From the NCBI GenBank assembly GCA_902798605.1, contig CADBXH010000034.1:1-15449 (forward strand): 15,449 nt of DNA, given 5' to 3'. The position numbers and the translations under genes are program-made. Every line of letters begins with the position of its first letter. Position 1 is the first letter of the stretch. Shown in pieces: positions 7,301 to 15,170 of this stretch. The stretch comes from an uncultured Ruminococcus sp. (lineage in GTDB: Bacteria; Bacillota_A; Clostridia; Oscillospirales; Acutalibacteraceae). Below the pieces are notes generated by a model that saw only the letters and a list, made by a program, of their open reading frames with translations, searched no databases and was not told the DNA's origin.

Positions 7301-7606
7301 CATTTCGACCGAGCCGAGGTTCTCTGCGCCGGGCTCATTGTCGGAACCTTTTGTAAAGCGGTTCAAAACGACCTTTGTTGCCTTTGGTGACCAGAGCTTG
7401 AACACGGTCTGCTCAGGCGAATAATTCGCGCCGAGATCTCCGCCGTCGTATGTGTAGTTGGCGTCTACTGCCTGGTTGGCGAGGTTGTAATTGTTGGCGC
7501 CGACCTCTGCGTCGTCAGAGTTAGCCGCAAACGCGGTAACAAAGCTTGTTGACGCAAGCATACATACAGCGAGAACCGAAGCGAGAATCTTCTTTGTAGT
7601 TCTCAT
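4373..7606 (-). CDS. pulA: Secreted dockerin-bearing type I pullulanase
   Basis: This 1077-residue enzyme hydrolyses alpha-1,6 branches of starch and pullulan. In order it has a signal peptide (1-27, cut after TAFA) and a CBM48-like N-domain (about 50-170). A GH13 catalytic domain follows, with the pullulanase signature FNWGYDP (272-278), DVVYNH (319-324), nucleophile D392 in GFRFDLMG, acid/base E421 in MWGEGW, and H523-D524. Then come a MucBP-like repeat (about 734-803), a type I dockerin (811-866), a second MucBP-like repeat (about 871-941), and a C-terminal domain (946-1064) that I read as CBM26-like starch-binding, with CBM41 as an alternative. Both dockerin calcium loops are complete (D813/D815/D817/D824 and D844/N846/D848/D855). 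The dockerin is internal rather than terminal. AAGGAGG (7616-7622) supports the start. It lies 67 bp after its paralogue and is probably co-transcribed with it. A cohesin partner is expected but not in the window. Confidence 0.93.
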   Translation of the reverse strand: MRTTKKILASVLAVCMLASTSFVTAFAANSDDAEVGANNYNLANQAVDANYTYDGGDLGANYSPEQTVFKLWSPKATKVVLNRFTKGSDNEPGAENLGSVEMEKLMDGDKWTGVWTTTVQGDIVNTYYTYTVTSTLIDKNGKALATPQVAETQDVYSVATGVNGRRSMVCDLSSTNPDGWDNDTHVLLDKQTENQVWEVHVKDFTWDQGSGIKNEDYRGKFMGFTETGTTLNNEGNVSTCIDYLKQLGVTTVQINPFYDFQSIDEAGSNDQFNWGYDPQNYNVPEGSYSTNPYDGNVRIQECKAMIKALHDAGISVVMDVVYNHTFSCDANDSCFQATVPYYYHRMRTTGAFSNGSGCGNEVATEFAMTRQYIRDSCKYWVNEYHVDGFRFDLMGLMDVECMNQIREDLDRIDSRLYMWGEGWTGGTSYHDTKTYTGAKFYAATQANAGMVNDRVAFFSDQIRNGIKGTVFDINEKGYIAGNTSYAKAIRYGARANTYKPDNASDWGWTSSAPSQTVTYAACHDNATLYDQISASTGKKYGVRDADSVKKSKMASAILNTSQGVTFYLAGDEMARTKYGDTNSYKSSPEINKITWNNAVDYADLVGYYSGMMKIKANYTPLTSMDKSFEDNFKFFNTTPSLDVNSDNVQFEITNNTEGEWKTMLVIHNAAATDKTFTVNGASADEWVIIANDRCAGVDNLGEVQGKTFEVPAYSSMIAVDKESFEAADIPSDTGKVIVNYKYGSADGAEVAPSTTVTGKIGAGYQVLPTSGVDPKYEFDSVIGEDTGVFSEEAQEVTFIYTDYIPEPLRTNGDLDGDGEISALDVTMMQKILVEKAPMPNKDLDFNCDGQVDIMDTLMMQKFTAGHNVATGSVQINYYYTDPQGQVKQFKDSTIDINGRVGEEFTSEPYVVMGYSLDETRLPQKTSGTIEYGPKLVVNYYYVPGNCDVNLHFKHSGNLTWDPYLWIWASDLEGKHLADQNFTGGTWAGKPALDDDGDGWYDYSFVYENVKDHSQLAGTYNIIVSASSSGTNQTKDYEGFGYNEMWVVIDDSLVGTSGDYLKFYLENPDENPGAKPIN

Positions 7607-7673
7607 AAAGATATTCCTCCTTACTTATATTTTATTTGATTCCGCCGTGTTCTGACGGAAATAACTACCTTTA

Positions 7674-10541
7674 CTAATCGGTATCCTGTCCGATATTTTC
7701 AACAATGTCCATTCGAGCCATCAGCTTTTGCTTGCGCTTATGTCTTGAGTAGATGACCGAAGCTACGCACAGGGCTAAAACTACACCCGCGCCTATTCCT
7801 ACGCCTACGAGCAAGCCCGCGTATGGGTCGGGTCGTGAGGTGTAGCGGAAGAGAACGTTTATCTCTCCCTTTTTGAACGCTCCGTCGGCATTCTCGGGGA
7901 TCTCGATGAGGTTCATATCCTCGTACTCGTTCTGCGGAGCGGAGTAATGCTCCCCTTCCTTGCCGGTCAACGTCTGCGTTTCGAGTATCTTACCCGTGTC
8001 CGCCATATAGACGAGGTTGACCTTGCAAATCGACTTGTCGGTGTCGTCGGTCACCTTTGTGTATTTGTAGAGTACCTGTATATCTTTGTCGGGGGTCAGA
8101 CCCGCGCCGTTGTCGGGAAGCTGGTCGAGCAGGAGCGTATAGCCCTCTATATCCCTTAGCTTTGGCGTAAAGTACGGCTGTCCCTCGCGGTTGCGGATGA
8201 CAAACGAATCGGCAAGATCGGAGCCGTTGATATCGTCAACAAATTTTATCGTAACGGTTGACACCTTTCCCTCGAACTCCTCAACATAAACGTCAGCGCG
8301 TCTGATCTCGTTTGTAAACTCGCCGCTTGTATCGCCCGATGATGACTTGATGTCGTAATTGAGAGATGACGCTATATCGTTGATGTTATAGGGATGTCCG
8401 ATTTCGCCCGAAACCATCTGGGTCTTTATCTTATCCTTTGTTTTATTGTCGTAATAATTAACTATCAGCAAGCCTTCGTACTCTTCGATAGAGGCGTTTT
8501 CGTAGCTTGTCTTATCAATGAGGATCGCGGCAGAATGGGGCTTTACGTTAACGTTGCCGGATACGACACCGAGGTTGCGCAAGCCGGCTACTTCTTCGTT
8601 GGCGATCTGTACCCACTCATCATCAAGGCTGATATTCTGAGCGTCCGAACCGCCGTTGAAGATAGCGATCATCGTTCTCCACTTGCCGGATTCGGTGTTG
8701 TGTATCTTGTACGCACACACACCCGAGGGCAAGTCGTCAAGCGACTCAATATTGTTAGCCGTCATAGCTGTGCAGTCCGTAAGCGCTGCAAAGTTCTCGC
8801 GGATCTTCAGCATACCTCTGTAGTACTCGATGAGGTCGCTGTAATTCTCAAGGCTCTTCCAGTCGAGCATATTTTCTTCTCTTGAAGAAGCGAAGGAGTT
8901 TTCGTCGCCGTCCTTGCTGCGGGCGAATTCCTCACCGCCGAGGAAGAACGGTATACCCTGTGACGTCATTGTGATAGCCGCTGAAAGCTTATTCATAGCG
9001 AGCAGGTTTTCGTCGCGTTCGCGGTACTTTTTGTTGCCGTAAACGGAATCTACGAGCTTGTCGTACAGAGACAGATTATCGTGGCAGGAAGCGTAGCTTA
9101 CGCACTGCGTGGGAGCGCTTGCCCAGCCTGTGCTCGCCTCTGACTGACCCAAAAAGCCTGTTTTGATAGAGGCACGCTTTGAGCCGTTTTGTACAAAGCC
9201 CACGCCGCCGCCGAAGTTATCGCCCTTGATACCGTCACGGAGCGTATCGTCAAACGCGCCTATGCGCGAATCGAGCATTTTCATATTATCCTGATTCGCA
9301 AGTGCAGTATCGGGAGCCGCTGCGGTATCCATCTTCCACGCCTCGCCGTACATCAGGATCTTTTTACCGCTGCCGTCGTCGTAAAGGTTATCGAGCGCCG
9401 TGCGGATAGAGTTCATAGTCGTAACATCGTGAAGACCCATAAGGTCAAAACGGAAGCCGTCGATATGATATTCCTTAGCCCAGTAGGTGACGGAATCTAT
9501 CATATACTTTCTGAACATAAGGTGCTCTGACGCGGTGTCGTTGCTGCAGCCCGAGCCGTTTGAAAAGCTGCCGTCGGATTTCATTCTGTAGTAGTAGTTC
9601 GGCACGGTGTACTGGAACCACGACTTTGTAGAATATGTATGGTTATAAACAACGTCCATTACAACGCCGATACCAGCGTTATGGAGCGCCTGGATCATCT
9701 GCTTGCACTCTTTGATCTTTGTGACGCCGTTATAAGGGTCTGTTGAGTATGAACCCTCGGGGCAGTTGTAGTTGACCGGATCATAACCCCAGTTGTACTG
9801 CTTCATTATGTCCTTGGTCTCGTCAACCGAGCCAAAGTCGTACATAGGCATAATCTGAACGTACTTTACGCCGAGCTTTTTGAGGTAATCGACGCAGGTC
9901 GGGGTACCGCCTTGGATACCGTCTACGGTCGTTCCGCTCTCGGTAAACGCGAGATACTTGCCGCGGTTGGCTTCGGTAACTCCGCTTGATTCGGACGATG
10001 AAAAGTCCGCGACCGAGATCTCCCATACGGAAGCGTTCGTCTGCTGTGCGACAAAAACGTGGTTGTCGTTGTCCCAGTTGTCGGGATTGACAGCAGCAGG
10101 GTCAACGATCATACTGCGCTGTCCGTTTACGCCGCAGCCTTTGGCGTAAATATCGCCTGTAACCTTGGTGTCCTCTCCGTATGTCACCGAGTAGGTGTAG
10201 TACTTGCCGGCGAGGTCGCCGCTGATAGCGCCTTCCCAAACACCTGTTTCTTCGTTAAGGGTCATCGCCCTTGTTTTTATCGACTTGCTGCCCTCTTTTT
10301 CTGAGCCCTTGTCGTAAATATCGACACTGACCTCATCGGCAGTAGGCGCCCACACCTTAAAGGTAGTGGAAGTTTTTGAATAGGTCGCGCCCAAGTCGTC
10401 GCCGTCATACGCCCATTTGTCGAGCTGAGCGGCATAAAGATGAAAATCCGTAATTTTGTTGTCCGCGGAAACGGAAGCCGCACTCATACCGGTTATCATA
10501 ATTAATACCATAACTCCTGTTAGAATTCTTTTGAAATGCAA
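7674..10541 (-). CDS. pulA: Membrane-anchored type I pullulanase
   Basis: This 955-residue debranching enzyme is paralogous to its downstream neighbour. It has a signal peptide (about 1-26, cut near SVSA) and a CBM48-like domain (about 42-150). The GH13 domain carries the exact signature YNWGYDP (249-255), nucleophile D366 in GFRFDLMG, acid/base E400 in MYGEAW, and H487-D488. Three MucBP-like repeats (about 689-757, 760-830, 839-902) act as a stalk. They lead to a transmembrane helix (about 907-932) and a basic cytoplasmic tail (RHKRKQK). There is no LPXTG motif and no dockerin, so the enzyme should be held at the outer face of the membrane. The start is a TTG at 10541, 7 nt after a perfect AAGGAGG (10549-10555). 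The longer frame from a GTG at 10565 would contain that site and lacks its own. First gene of a probable two-gene operon. Confidence 0.93.
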   Translation of the reverse strand: MHFKRILTGVMVLIMITGMSAASVSADNKITDFHLYAAQLDKWAYDGDDLGATYSKTSTTFKVWAPTADEVSVDIYDKGSEKEGSKSIKTRAMTLNEETGVWEGAISGDLAGKYYTYSVTYGEDTKVTGDIYAKGCGVNGQRSMIVDPAAVNPDNWDNDNHVFVAQQTNASVWEISVADFSSSESSGVTEANRGKYLAFTESGTTVDGIQGGTPTCVDYLKKLGVKYVQIMPMYDFGSVDETKDIMKQYNWGYDPVNYNCPEGSYSTDPYNGVTKIKECKQMIQALHNAGIGVVMDVVYNHTYSTKSWFQYTVPNYYYRMKSDGSFSNGSGCSNDTASEHLMFRKYMIDSVTYWAKEYHIDGFRFDLMGLHDVTTMNSIRTALDNLYDDGSGKKILMYGEAWKMDTAAAPDTALANQDNMKMLDSRIGAFDDTLRDGIKGDNFGGGVGFVQNGSKRASIKTGFLGQSEASTGWASAPTQCVSYASCHDNLSLYDKLVDSVYGNKKYRERDENLLAMNKLSAAITMTSQGIPFFLGGEEFARSKDGDENSFASSREENMLDWKSLENYSDLIEYYRGMLKIRENFAALTDCTAMTANNIESLDDLPSGVCAYKIHNTESGKWRTMIAIFNGGSDAQNISLDDEWVQIANEEVAGLRNLGVVSGNVNVKPHSAAILIDKTSYENASIEEYEGLLIVNYYDNKTKDKIKTQMVSGEIGHPYNINDIASSLNYDIKSSSGDTSGEFTNEIRRADVYVEEFEGKVSTVTIKFVDDINGSDLADSFVIRNREGQPYFTPKLRDIEGYTLLLDQLPDNGAGLTPDKDIQVLYKYTKVTDDTDKSICKVNLVYMADTGKILETQTLTGKEGEHYSAPQNEYEDMNLIEIPENADGAFKKGEINVLFRYTSRPDPYAGLLVGVGIGAGVVLALCVASVIYSRHKRKQKLMARMDIVENIGQDTD

Positions 10542-10576
10542 ATCAATGCCTCCTTGCAGGTGCACTTATTCAACTT

Positions 10577-10605
10577 ATTTTATCACACTTTAAGCTCGGT
10601 TTTAA
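10577..10605 (-). promoter_or_regulatory. Candidate sigma-A promoter of the pullulanase operon
   Basis: On the minus strand TTAAAA (10600-10605) and TAAAAT (10577-10582) are separated by exactly 17 bp. They would start transcription about 30 nt before the TTG start. Both hexamers are weak matches in a very AT-rich stretch, so other placements are possible. A palindrome AATAAA-TG-TTTATT (10711-10724) upstream might be an operator. Confidence 0.4.
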
Positions 10606-10754
10606 TTCTGATAAAGAATATTGTTGTTTATTCAATATGTTTAGACTATAGAAAATTTACTGTGATTTATGTATAATGTGCACAAGTGATATTTTGGAAC
10701 ATATATGGACAATAAATGTTTATTTTGATAATATTAAAATAACTCTGCAATATA

Positions 10755-10797
10755 TTTCTATAAAAAAACCGAAGGGTATCAAAAATACTCTTCGGTT
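10755..10797 (-). terminator. Strong terminator of the dnaG-rpoD-zincin operon
   Basis: A 13-bp stem (10767-10779 with 10785-10797, one G-T pair) closes a 5-nt loop. On the minus strand a run of seven T follows directly, ending at 10762. The stem starts 6 nt after the zincin stop. It separates the core operon from the pullulanase promoter region. Confidence 0.9.
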
Positions 10798-10803
10798 ATT
10801 TTA

Positions 10804-11187
10804 TTATTTAGTTGGTTCTACCCCATTGCGTTTCAGGTAATCTACGATCTGCTCATCATCGAGGATACCGAGGTCGTCACAGCCCGCAAGGTGCTCGTTG
10901 TGATGCCTGAGCTCGTGGCGCAGGATACGCGCGAGCTCCTCTTTGAGCCTCTCGTTGCTGACGTTGCCGTAGACGCGCGCGATAGAGCCGTAGTAAAACA
11001 CTATGGCGTTGCCAAGGTTATTGCGTATGTACTCACCCATTATGAATAAATCGTTGTGCAGGGCAATCGGGTGTATCTTTTGCTGAGGAAGCAGCGAGAT
11101 CCCGCAGTTGAGCTCGCGGTAGAGCTCATACGGCATTGAATCGGCTATTTCATCGAGCATTTCTGCACATTCTTCAAAACTTACCAT
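10804..11187 (-). CDS. Zincin-like metallopeptidase family protein
   Basis: This 127-residue protein has the zinc-protease signature HELRH: ligands H91 and H95, general base E92, then HNEHLAGCDD. Its size, the N-terminal SFEECAEMLDEIADSMP stretch and the late HExxH fit the small zincin family (Zincin_1, PF06262) found in many bacteria. No substrate is known to me. It has no signal peptide, so it is cytoplasmic. It starts 17 nt after the rpoD stop and ends at the strong terminator, so it is the last gene of the dnaG-rpoD transcript. There is no clear ribosome binding site (TTCCTTTTTAGAATT precedes the ATG), which suggests weak translation or coupling to rpoD. The start matches the family's usual beginning. 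Confidence 0.8.
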   Translation of the reverse strand: MVSFEECAEMLDEIADSMPYELYRELNCGISLLPQQKIHPIALHNDLFIMGEYIRNNLGNAIVFYYGSIARVYGNVSNERLKEELARILRHELRHHNEHLAGCDDLGILDDEQIVDYLKRNGVEPTK

Positions 11188-11204
11188 AATTCTAAAAAGG
11201 AATA

Positions 11205-12299
11205 TTAATAATCAAGGTAGTCCTTGAGTTTGCGGCTGCGCGAGGGGTGGCGGAGCTTACGCAGTGCCTTTGCCTCGATCTGGCGGATACGCTCACGGGT
11301 TACGTTGAACTCCTTGCCTACCTCTTCAAGGGTGCGGCTTCTGCCGTCCTCAAGACCAAAGCGGAGCCTGAGCACCTTTTCCTCGCGGGGAGTCAGGGTG
11401 GCAAGCACATCCGAGAGCTGCTCGCGGAGCATTGTATGTGAAGCCGCGTCAGCCGGTGCGGGAGCGTCGTTGTCGGGGATGAAGTCGCCGAGGTGGCTGT
11501 CCTCCTCCTCACCGATAGGAGTCTCGAGCGATACGGGCTCCTGAGCGACGCGCATTATCTCGCGGACTTTATCTACGGGCATATCGATCTCCTCGGCGAT
11601 CTCATCGGGAGAAGGCTCGTGGCCGTTCTGATGGAGCAGCTGAGACTGTACCTTTTTGACTTTATTTATTGTTTCTACCATATGAACGGGGATTCGGATA
11701 GTACGCGCCTGGTCGGCGATCGCCCTTGTTATAGCCTGGCGGATCCACCATGTTGCGTAGGTCGAAAATTTAAAGCCCTTGGTATAGTCGAACTTTTCGA
11801 CCGCCTTGATAAGTCCGAGGTTACCCTCTTGGATAAGGTCAAGGAACTGCATTCCTCTGCCGAGGTAACGCTTTGCGATACTTACAACGAGTCTGAGGTT
11901 GGCTTCGCTCAATCTCTGCTTTGCCTGAACGTCGCCGTCAGAGATACGGATAGCGAGCTCTACCTCTTCCTCCGAGGTCAAAAGCGGAACGCGGCCGATC
12001 TCTTTGAGATATACCTTAACGGGGTCGTCGATAGTAACGTTCTGCTCCGATGACTGAGTGCCGGTGTTTTCGTCCTTTGATTCCTCATAGCTGAGCTCGA
12101 TCTCGTCGATTTTTATCTCGCCCATATCCTCAACGATCTCGATACCCTGAGCCTCGATCGCGTCATAGAGCTTTTCGAGCTTTTCGGGGTCAAAGTCGAG
12201 CTCACCGATAGCGTCCAAAATATCCTGGTTAGTGATAGATCCTTTCTGCTTACCGAGCTCGACAAGCTCCTTTAAAATTGATTTCTTTTCCTGCGGCAT
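11205..12299 (-). CDS. rpoD: Primary sigma factor RpoD (SigA)
   Basis: This 364-residue housekeeping sigma-70 factor directs RNA polymerase to -35/-10 promoters. A short region 1.1 (1-70) is followed by an acidic linker, region 1.2 ([17 protein letters not shown], from 91), and region 2 (about 128-208). Region 2 includes the core-binding [14 protein letters not shown] and the -10 reading segment [13 protein letters not shown]. Region 3 (about 209-290) and region 4 (about 300-362) follow, the latter with recognition helix [14 protein letters not shown]. The length is that of the compact Gram-positive SigA, without the long non-conserved insert of proteobacterial RpoD. AAAGGA lies 7 nt before the ATG and overlaps the end of dnaG; the two genes are 4 nt apart. 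The TTGCAT/TATAAT promoter in front of rpmE is the type it should read. Confidence 0.98.
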   Translation of the reverse strand: MPQEKKSILKELVELGKQKGSITNQDILDAIGELDFDPEKLEKLYDAIEAQGIEIVEDMGEIKIDEIELSYEESKDENTGTQSSEQNVTIDDPVKVYLKEIGRVPLLTSEEEVELAIRISDGDVQAKQRLSEANLRLVVSIAKRYLGRGMQFLDLIQEGNLGLIKAVEKFDYTKGFKFSTYATWWIRQAITRAIADQARTIRIPVHMVETINKVKKVQSQLLHQNGHEPSPDEIAEEIDMPVDKVREIMRVAQEPVSLETPIGEEEDSHLGDFIPDNDAPAPADAASHTMLREQLSDVLATLTPREEKVLRLRFGLEDGRSRTLEEVGKEFNVTRERIRQIEAKALRKLRHPSRSRKLKDYLDY

Positions 12300-12303
12300 A
12301 AAA

Positions 12304-14079
12304 TCATCCTTTCTTTTCCCTTATCTTATTGAGCCTGTTCAGCATATCCTCATCGGACATTTCCGCATAGTCCTTGCCTTGCGGCTTTTGGCTCTCGTAA
12401 ATTATTATGTTTATGTACTCATCAAGCGCGGCTTTGGTCTCGTTGATCATTTGGCGCTCGTGATACATCTTGTAAAAATGGTTTCTTTCATCCTCGGTAA
12501 AATCCGCCGTTATGTTGTTGAGCGGATCAAAACCGTTCTTTATTCGCTCGCTGAAATACTCATAATAGCGGCGCATAAGCGAATTTTGGAAATTGTCGGG
12601 GTTTAGCTTTTTTGAAATATAATCGGCAGAGTCGGGGTTCTTTACAAGATAAACCACCAAAGCCTCCTCCGCGGAAGATGACCGCGGCTTTTTTTGATGC
12701 TCTGTGTTGAATTTATCTCCCCTGCCGCCGAGGTCGGCGCGTATCTTGCGCAGCTCTTTTTTGCTGTCATCGCGGCTTTTGCGGCGGATATTTGACTCGA
12801 CCTGACGCTTAAACGCTTCCTTGTCGACTTCAAATTCCTTGCATATCTGCGAGGTATAAACATCGCGCTCTATATCTCCGCTGATAGTGGAAATAAGCTG
12901 AGAGGCAGCGTTTAGGTAACCTACCCTGCCCTCGCTCGTCTCGGTATTATACTGCTTTTTAAGCTTTAGCAGGCGGTACTCGACGTCGTTGCCGCTTTTT
13001 TCGATTATATCCCTGAACGCGGCGGGTCCGTCTGCTCCGTGAGATTTGATGAACTCATCGGGATCCTTGCCGTTTGGGATATTAAGCACCCTTATGTTTA
13101 GCCCGGCGTTCCTCAGCAACGGGATAGCCCGGGCGGTAGCCTTTTGCCCTGCCTCGTCCGCATCGTAGCAGATTATCACCTCGTCGGCGTAGCGCTTCAT
13201 CAAAAGTGCCTGCTCGTTTGTCAGCGCGGTGCCGAGGGTAGCCACGGCGTTTTGGAAGCCCGCCTGATTGACAGCGATAACGTCCATATATCCCTCGCAG
13301 AGTATCAATGTGCGCGAGCCCGAGTTCTTGGCGTTGTTGAGAGAAAACAAATTCTCACTCTTTTTGAACACGGGCGTGTCCGAGGTGTTGAGGTACTTAG
13401 GCTTTTGGTCGGTCATTATTCGTCCGCCAAAGGCTATTACATTGCCTCTGAGGTCGATTATCGGGAACATTACGCGGTTTGTAAAGCGGTCGTAGATACC
13501 CTTGCCGCTCCTTCTGCGTACGGCAAGGTTAGCCGCGACAAGCTCGTTATCCTTAAAGCCCTTTGCTTTTAAGTGTTCACAAAGCGAGCTCCAGTTGTCA
13601 TCGGCAAAGCCTAAGCCAAAGTGGCGGATAGTGCTGTCGGCAAGCATACGCGACCTAAAATAATCAAGACCTGCCCTACCCTTTTCGGACACAAGGGTGT
13701 TGTAGTAGAACCTCGCAGCCTCGCGGTTGGCTTCATACACTCTTTTGCGCAGGCGGCTCAGGCTGTCGTCATAGCCGTCCTCGGGCATATCCATACCCGC
13801 GCGCTGGGCGAGATATTTTACCGCCTCGACATAATCGAGGTTGTCGATTTTCATAATAAACGAGATAACATCGCCTGCGGCTCCGCAGCCGAAGCAGTAG
13901 AACGAGTCGGTTTCGGTATATATATTAAAGGAAGGGGTCTTTTCTCCGTGGAATGGACAGAGCCCGACCATATTTCTACCCCGTTTTTTTAACGTGACAT
14001 AGGATGAGATAACATCGGTGATGTCGTTCCTCATCTTAAGCTCCTGGATGAATCCTTCGGGAAATGCCGTAAAAACCAA
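12304..14079 (-). CDS. dnaG: DNA primase DnaG
   Basis: This replicative primase makes RNA primers for chromosome replication and works with the DnaB-type helicase. Numbered from the TTG at 14079 (591 residues), the CHC2 zinc finger is C41, H44, C62 and C65. The RNA-polymerase basic region includes [17 protein letters not shown] (about 229-245). The TOPRIM catalytic domain has E262 (CEGYMD) and D306/D308 (YDADEAG). A helical C-terminal helicase-interaction part follows. The start is odd: the TTG directly abuts AAAGGGGG with no spacing. An ACG at 14070 sits 9 nt from that site and exactly where relatives have the ATG of MAFPEGF. TAA lies just upstream in frame, and the next ATG (codon 16) would cut into the conserved N-terminus. 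I kept the TTG coordinates. Confidence 0.97.
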   Translation of the reverse strand: MVFTAFPEGFIQELKMRNDITDVISSYVTLKKRGRNMVGLCPFHGEKTPSFNIYTETDSFYCFGCGAAGDVISFIMKIDNLDYVEAVKYLAQRAGMDMPEDGYDDSLSRLRKRVYEANREAARFYYNTLVSEKGRAGLDYFRSRMLADSTIRHFGLGFADDNWSSLCEHLKAKGFKDNELVAANLAVRRRSGKGIYDRFTNRVMFPIIDLRGNVIAFGGRIMTDQKPKYLNTSDTPVFKKSENLFSLNNAKNSGSRTLILCEGYMDVIAVNQAGFQNAVATLGTALTNEQALLMKRYADEVIICYDADEAGQKATARAIPLLRNAGLNIRVLNIPNGKDPDEFIKSHGADGPAAFRDIIEKSGNDVEYRLLKLKKQYNTETSEGRVGYLNAASQLISTISGDIERDVYTSQICKEFEVDKEAFKRQVESNIRRKSRDDSKKELRKIRADLGGRGDKFNTEHQKKPRSSSAEEALVVYLVKNPDSADYISKKLNPDNFQNSLMRRYYEYFSERIKNGFDPLNNITADFTEDERNHFYKMYHERQMINETKAALDEYINIIIYESQKPQGKDYAEMSDEDMLNRLNKIREKKG

Positions 14080-14177
14080 CCCCCTTTATGCTGAATTGCT
14101 TTTTTTCTACTGTTTTTATTATCTCCGATAACTTTTTACGTTATTATGGTAAATAATCCTTTATTTATTTAAAAAAA

Positions 14178-14813
14178 TTAAATTTCGGTCATAAAATATT
14201 CTTCATCGTCGGATTTTGCCTGAATCTCGCCCGAGGTCAGATCGGCGAGCTTTTTATTCAATGCGTCGAATAAATCGGGACTGATGTGGAATTTGAGGGT
14301 AACGTCGGCTTCAAACGCCGTATCGTCTACAATGCCGCCCATATCGAGTATGAGCGACGAGATTTTTCCGTACTGATTGTAATTGCAAATCAGCGAGCAA
14401 ACGCTGCAGTTCTGCATTTTTACGATTTGACCCGCCTCGAGCGCGAGCTTAGCGCCTTGGGAATACGCGCGGACAAGACCGCCCGTACCGAGCAAAACTC
14501 CGCCGAAATAGCGCGTTACAACTACGCAGACGTCATAGACCTCGTTCTTAGTTATGACGTCAAGCACGGGCATACCCGCGGTACCCGAGGGCTCGCCGTC
14601 GTCGCTGTAGCGCTTGATGTTGCCCTCACGGAGCGAATAGGCATAGACGTTATGCCTTGCGTCCCAGTGCTTTGAGCGCAGAGAATTGATGAAATCCGTT
14701 GCCTCCTGCTCGGTCTTAACAGGCTTTACATAGCCGATAAACCGCGAGCGCTTCTCGGTAAATTCATCATGTGATTCGATTTTTACGGTTTTATAATCCT
14801 TATTCATAGGCAT
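14178..14813 (-). CDS. yigZ: YigZ/YvyE family (IMPACT family) protein
   Basis: This 211-residue cytoplasmic protein belongs to the conserved YigZ family. The diagnostic N-domain motifs are HNVYAYS (54-60), RYSDDGEPSGTAGMPVLDVI (68-87) and VVVTRYFGGVLLGTGGLVRAY (97-117). A ferredoxin-like C-terminal domain (about 135-205) follows. The eukaryotic relative IMPACT regulates Gcn2, but no bacterial function is settled. Two in-frame ATGs (14813 and 14807) compete and neither has a recognisable ribosome binding site; only TTTATTTGTGA precedes them. The gene begins just past the rpmE terminator, whose T-rich tail forms its leader, so expression may depend on read-through. An intergenic gap of 98 bp separates it from dnaG. 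Confidence 0.92.
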   Translation of the reverse strand: MPMNKDYKTVKIESHDEFTEKRSRFIGYVKPVKTEQEATDFINSLRSKHWDARHNVYAYSLREGNIKRYSDDGEPSGTAGMPVLDVITKNEVYDVCVVVTRYFGGVLLGTGGLVRAYSQGAKLALEAGQIVKMQNCSVCSLICNYNQYGKISSLILDMGGIVDDTAFEADVTLKFHISPDLFDALNKKLADLTSGEIQAKSDDEEYFMTEI

Positions 14814-14825
14814 TCACAAATAAAC

Positions 14826-14862
14826 AAATAAACGAAAACAAGGCGGCACATCTGTGCCGCCT
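14826..14862 (-). terminator. Terminator of rpmE
   Basis: A perfect 9-bp GC-rich stem (AGGCGGCAC at 14841-14849, GTGCCGCCT at 14854-14862) closes a 4-nt loop. On the minus strand TTGTTTTCGTTTATTTG follows. It starts 13 nt after the rpmE stop. Confidence 0.85.
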
Positions 14863-14875
14863 GTGTGATAACTCA

Positions 14876-15079
14876 TTATTTTTCGATGTTGAAACGTCTT
14901 TTGAATCTGTCAACACGTCCGCCTGTATCAACAAGCTTCTGCTTTCCTGTGTAGAAAGGATGACACTTAGAGCAAATTTCAACACGGATATCCTTTTTTG
15001 TTGAACCTGTTTCGATCACGTTACCGCAAGCGCAGGTAATTGTGGTCTGCTCATACTTAGGATGGATTCCTTCTTTCAT
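14876..15079 (-). CDS. rpmE: 50S ribosomal protein L31, zinc-binding form
   Basis: This 67-residue protein of the large ribosomal subunit begins [11 protein letters not shown] and contains the family signature [10 protein letters not shown]. Four cysteines (C16, C18, C36, C39) mark the zinc-containing form, which in Bacillus is replaced by a cysteine-free paralogue when zinc is scarce. The ATG at 15079 is chosen because AGGTG lies 5 nt upstream and because it gives the family's exact N-terminus. An in-frame GTG three codons earlier would consume that site. The gene has its own strong promoter and terminator, so it is monocistronic. The leader of about 40 nt is short, and I see no room for a long structured L31 leader. 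Confidence 0.98.
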   Translation of the reverse strand: MKEGIHPKYEQTTITCACGNVIETGSTKKDIRVEICSKCHPFYTGKQKLVDTGGRVDRFKRRFNIEK

Positions 15080-15124
15080 TCTTCTCACCTACTTACATTA
15101 GATCTTTACGCAAATAACAGATTG

Positions 15125-15153
15125 ATTATACTACATTTATTTATAAAATGCAA
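15125..15153 (-). promoter_or_regulatory. Sigma-A promoter of rpmE
   Basis: On the minus strand TTGCAT (15148-15153) and a perfect TATAAT (15125-15130) are 17 bp apart, preceded by an A/T-rich tract resembling an UP element. The predicted start lies about 40 nt before the rpmE ATG. Confidence 0.88.
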
Positions 15154-15170
15154 GTATTTTTTTAATTTTT

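Noticed and set aside
7674..7780. LPXTG sortase signal in the membrane pullulanase
   Set aside because: The C-terminus has a hydrophobic helix and basic tail, but no LPXTG-like motif precedes it and the tail runs on for about 20 residues, so a plain membrane anchor fits better.
8394..8885. Long plus-strand frames opposite both pullulanase genes
   Set aside because: They mirror strongly supported GH13 genes, have no ribosome binding sites, and have no recognisable domain.
15080..15124. Structured L31 autoregulatory leader before rpmE
   Set aside because: The predicted leader is only about 40 nt, and I see no stable hairpin in it.
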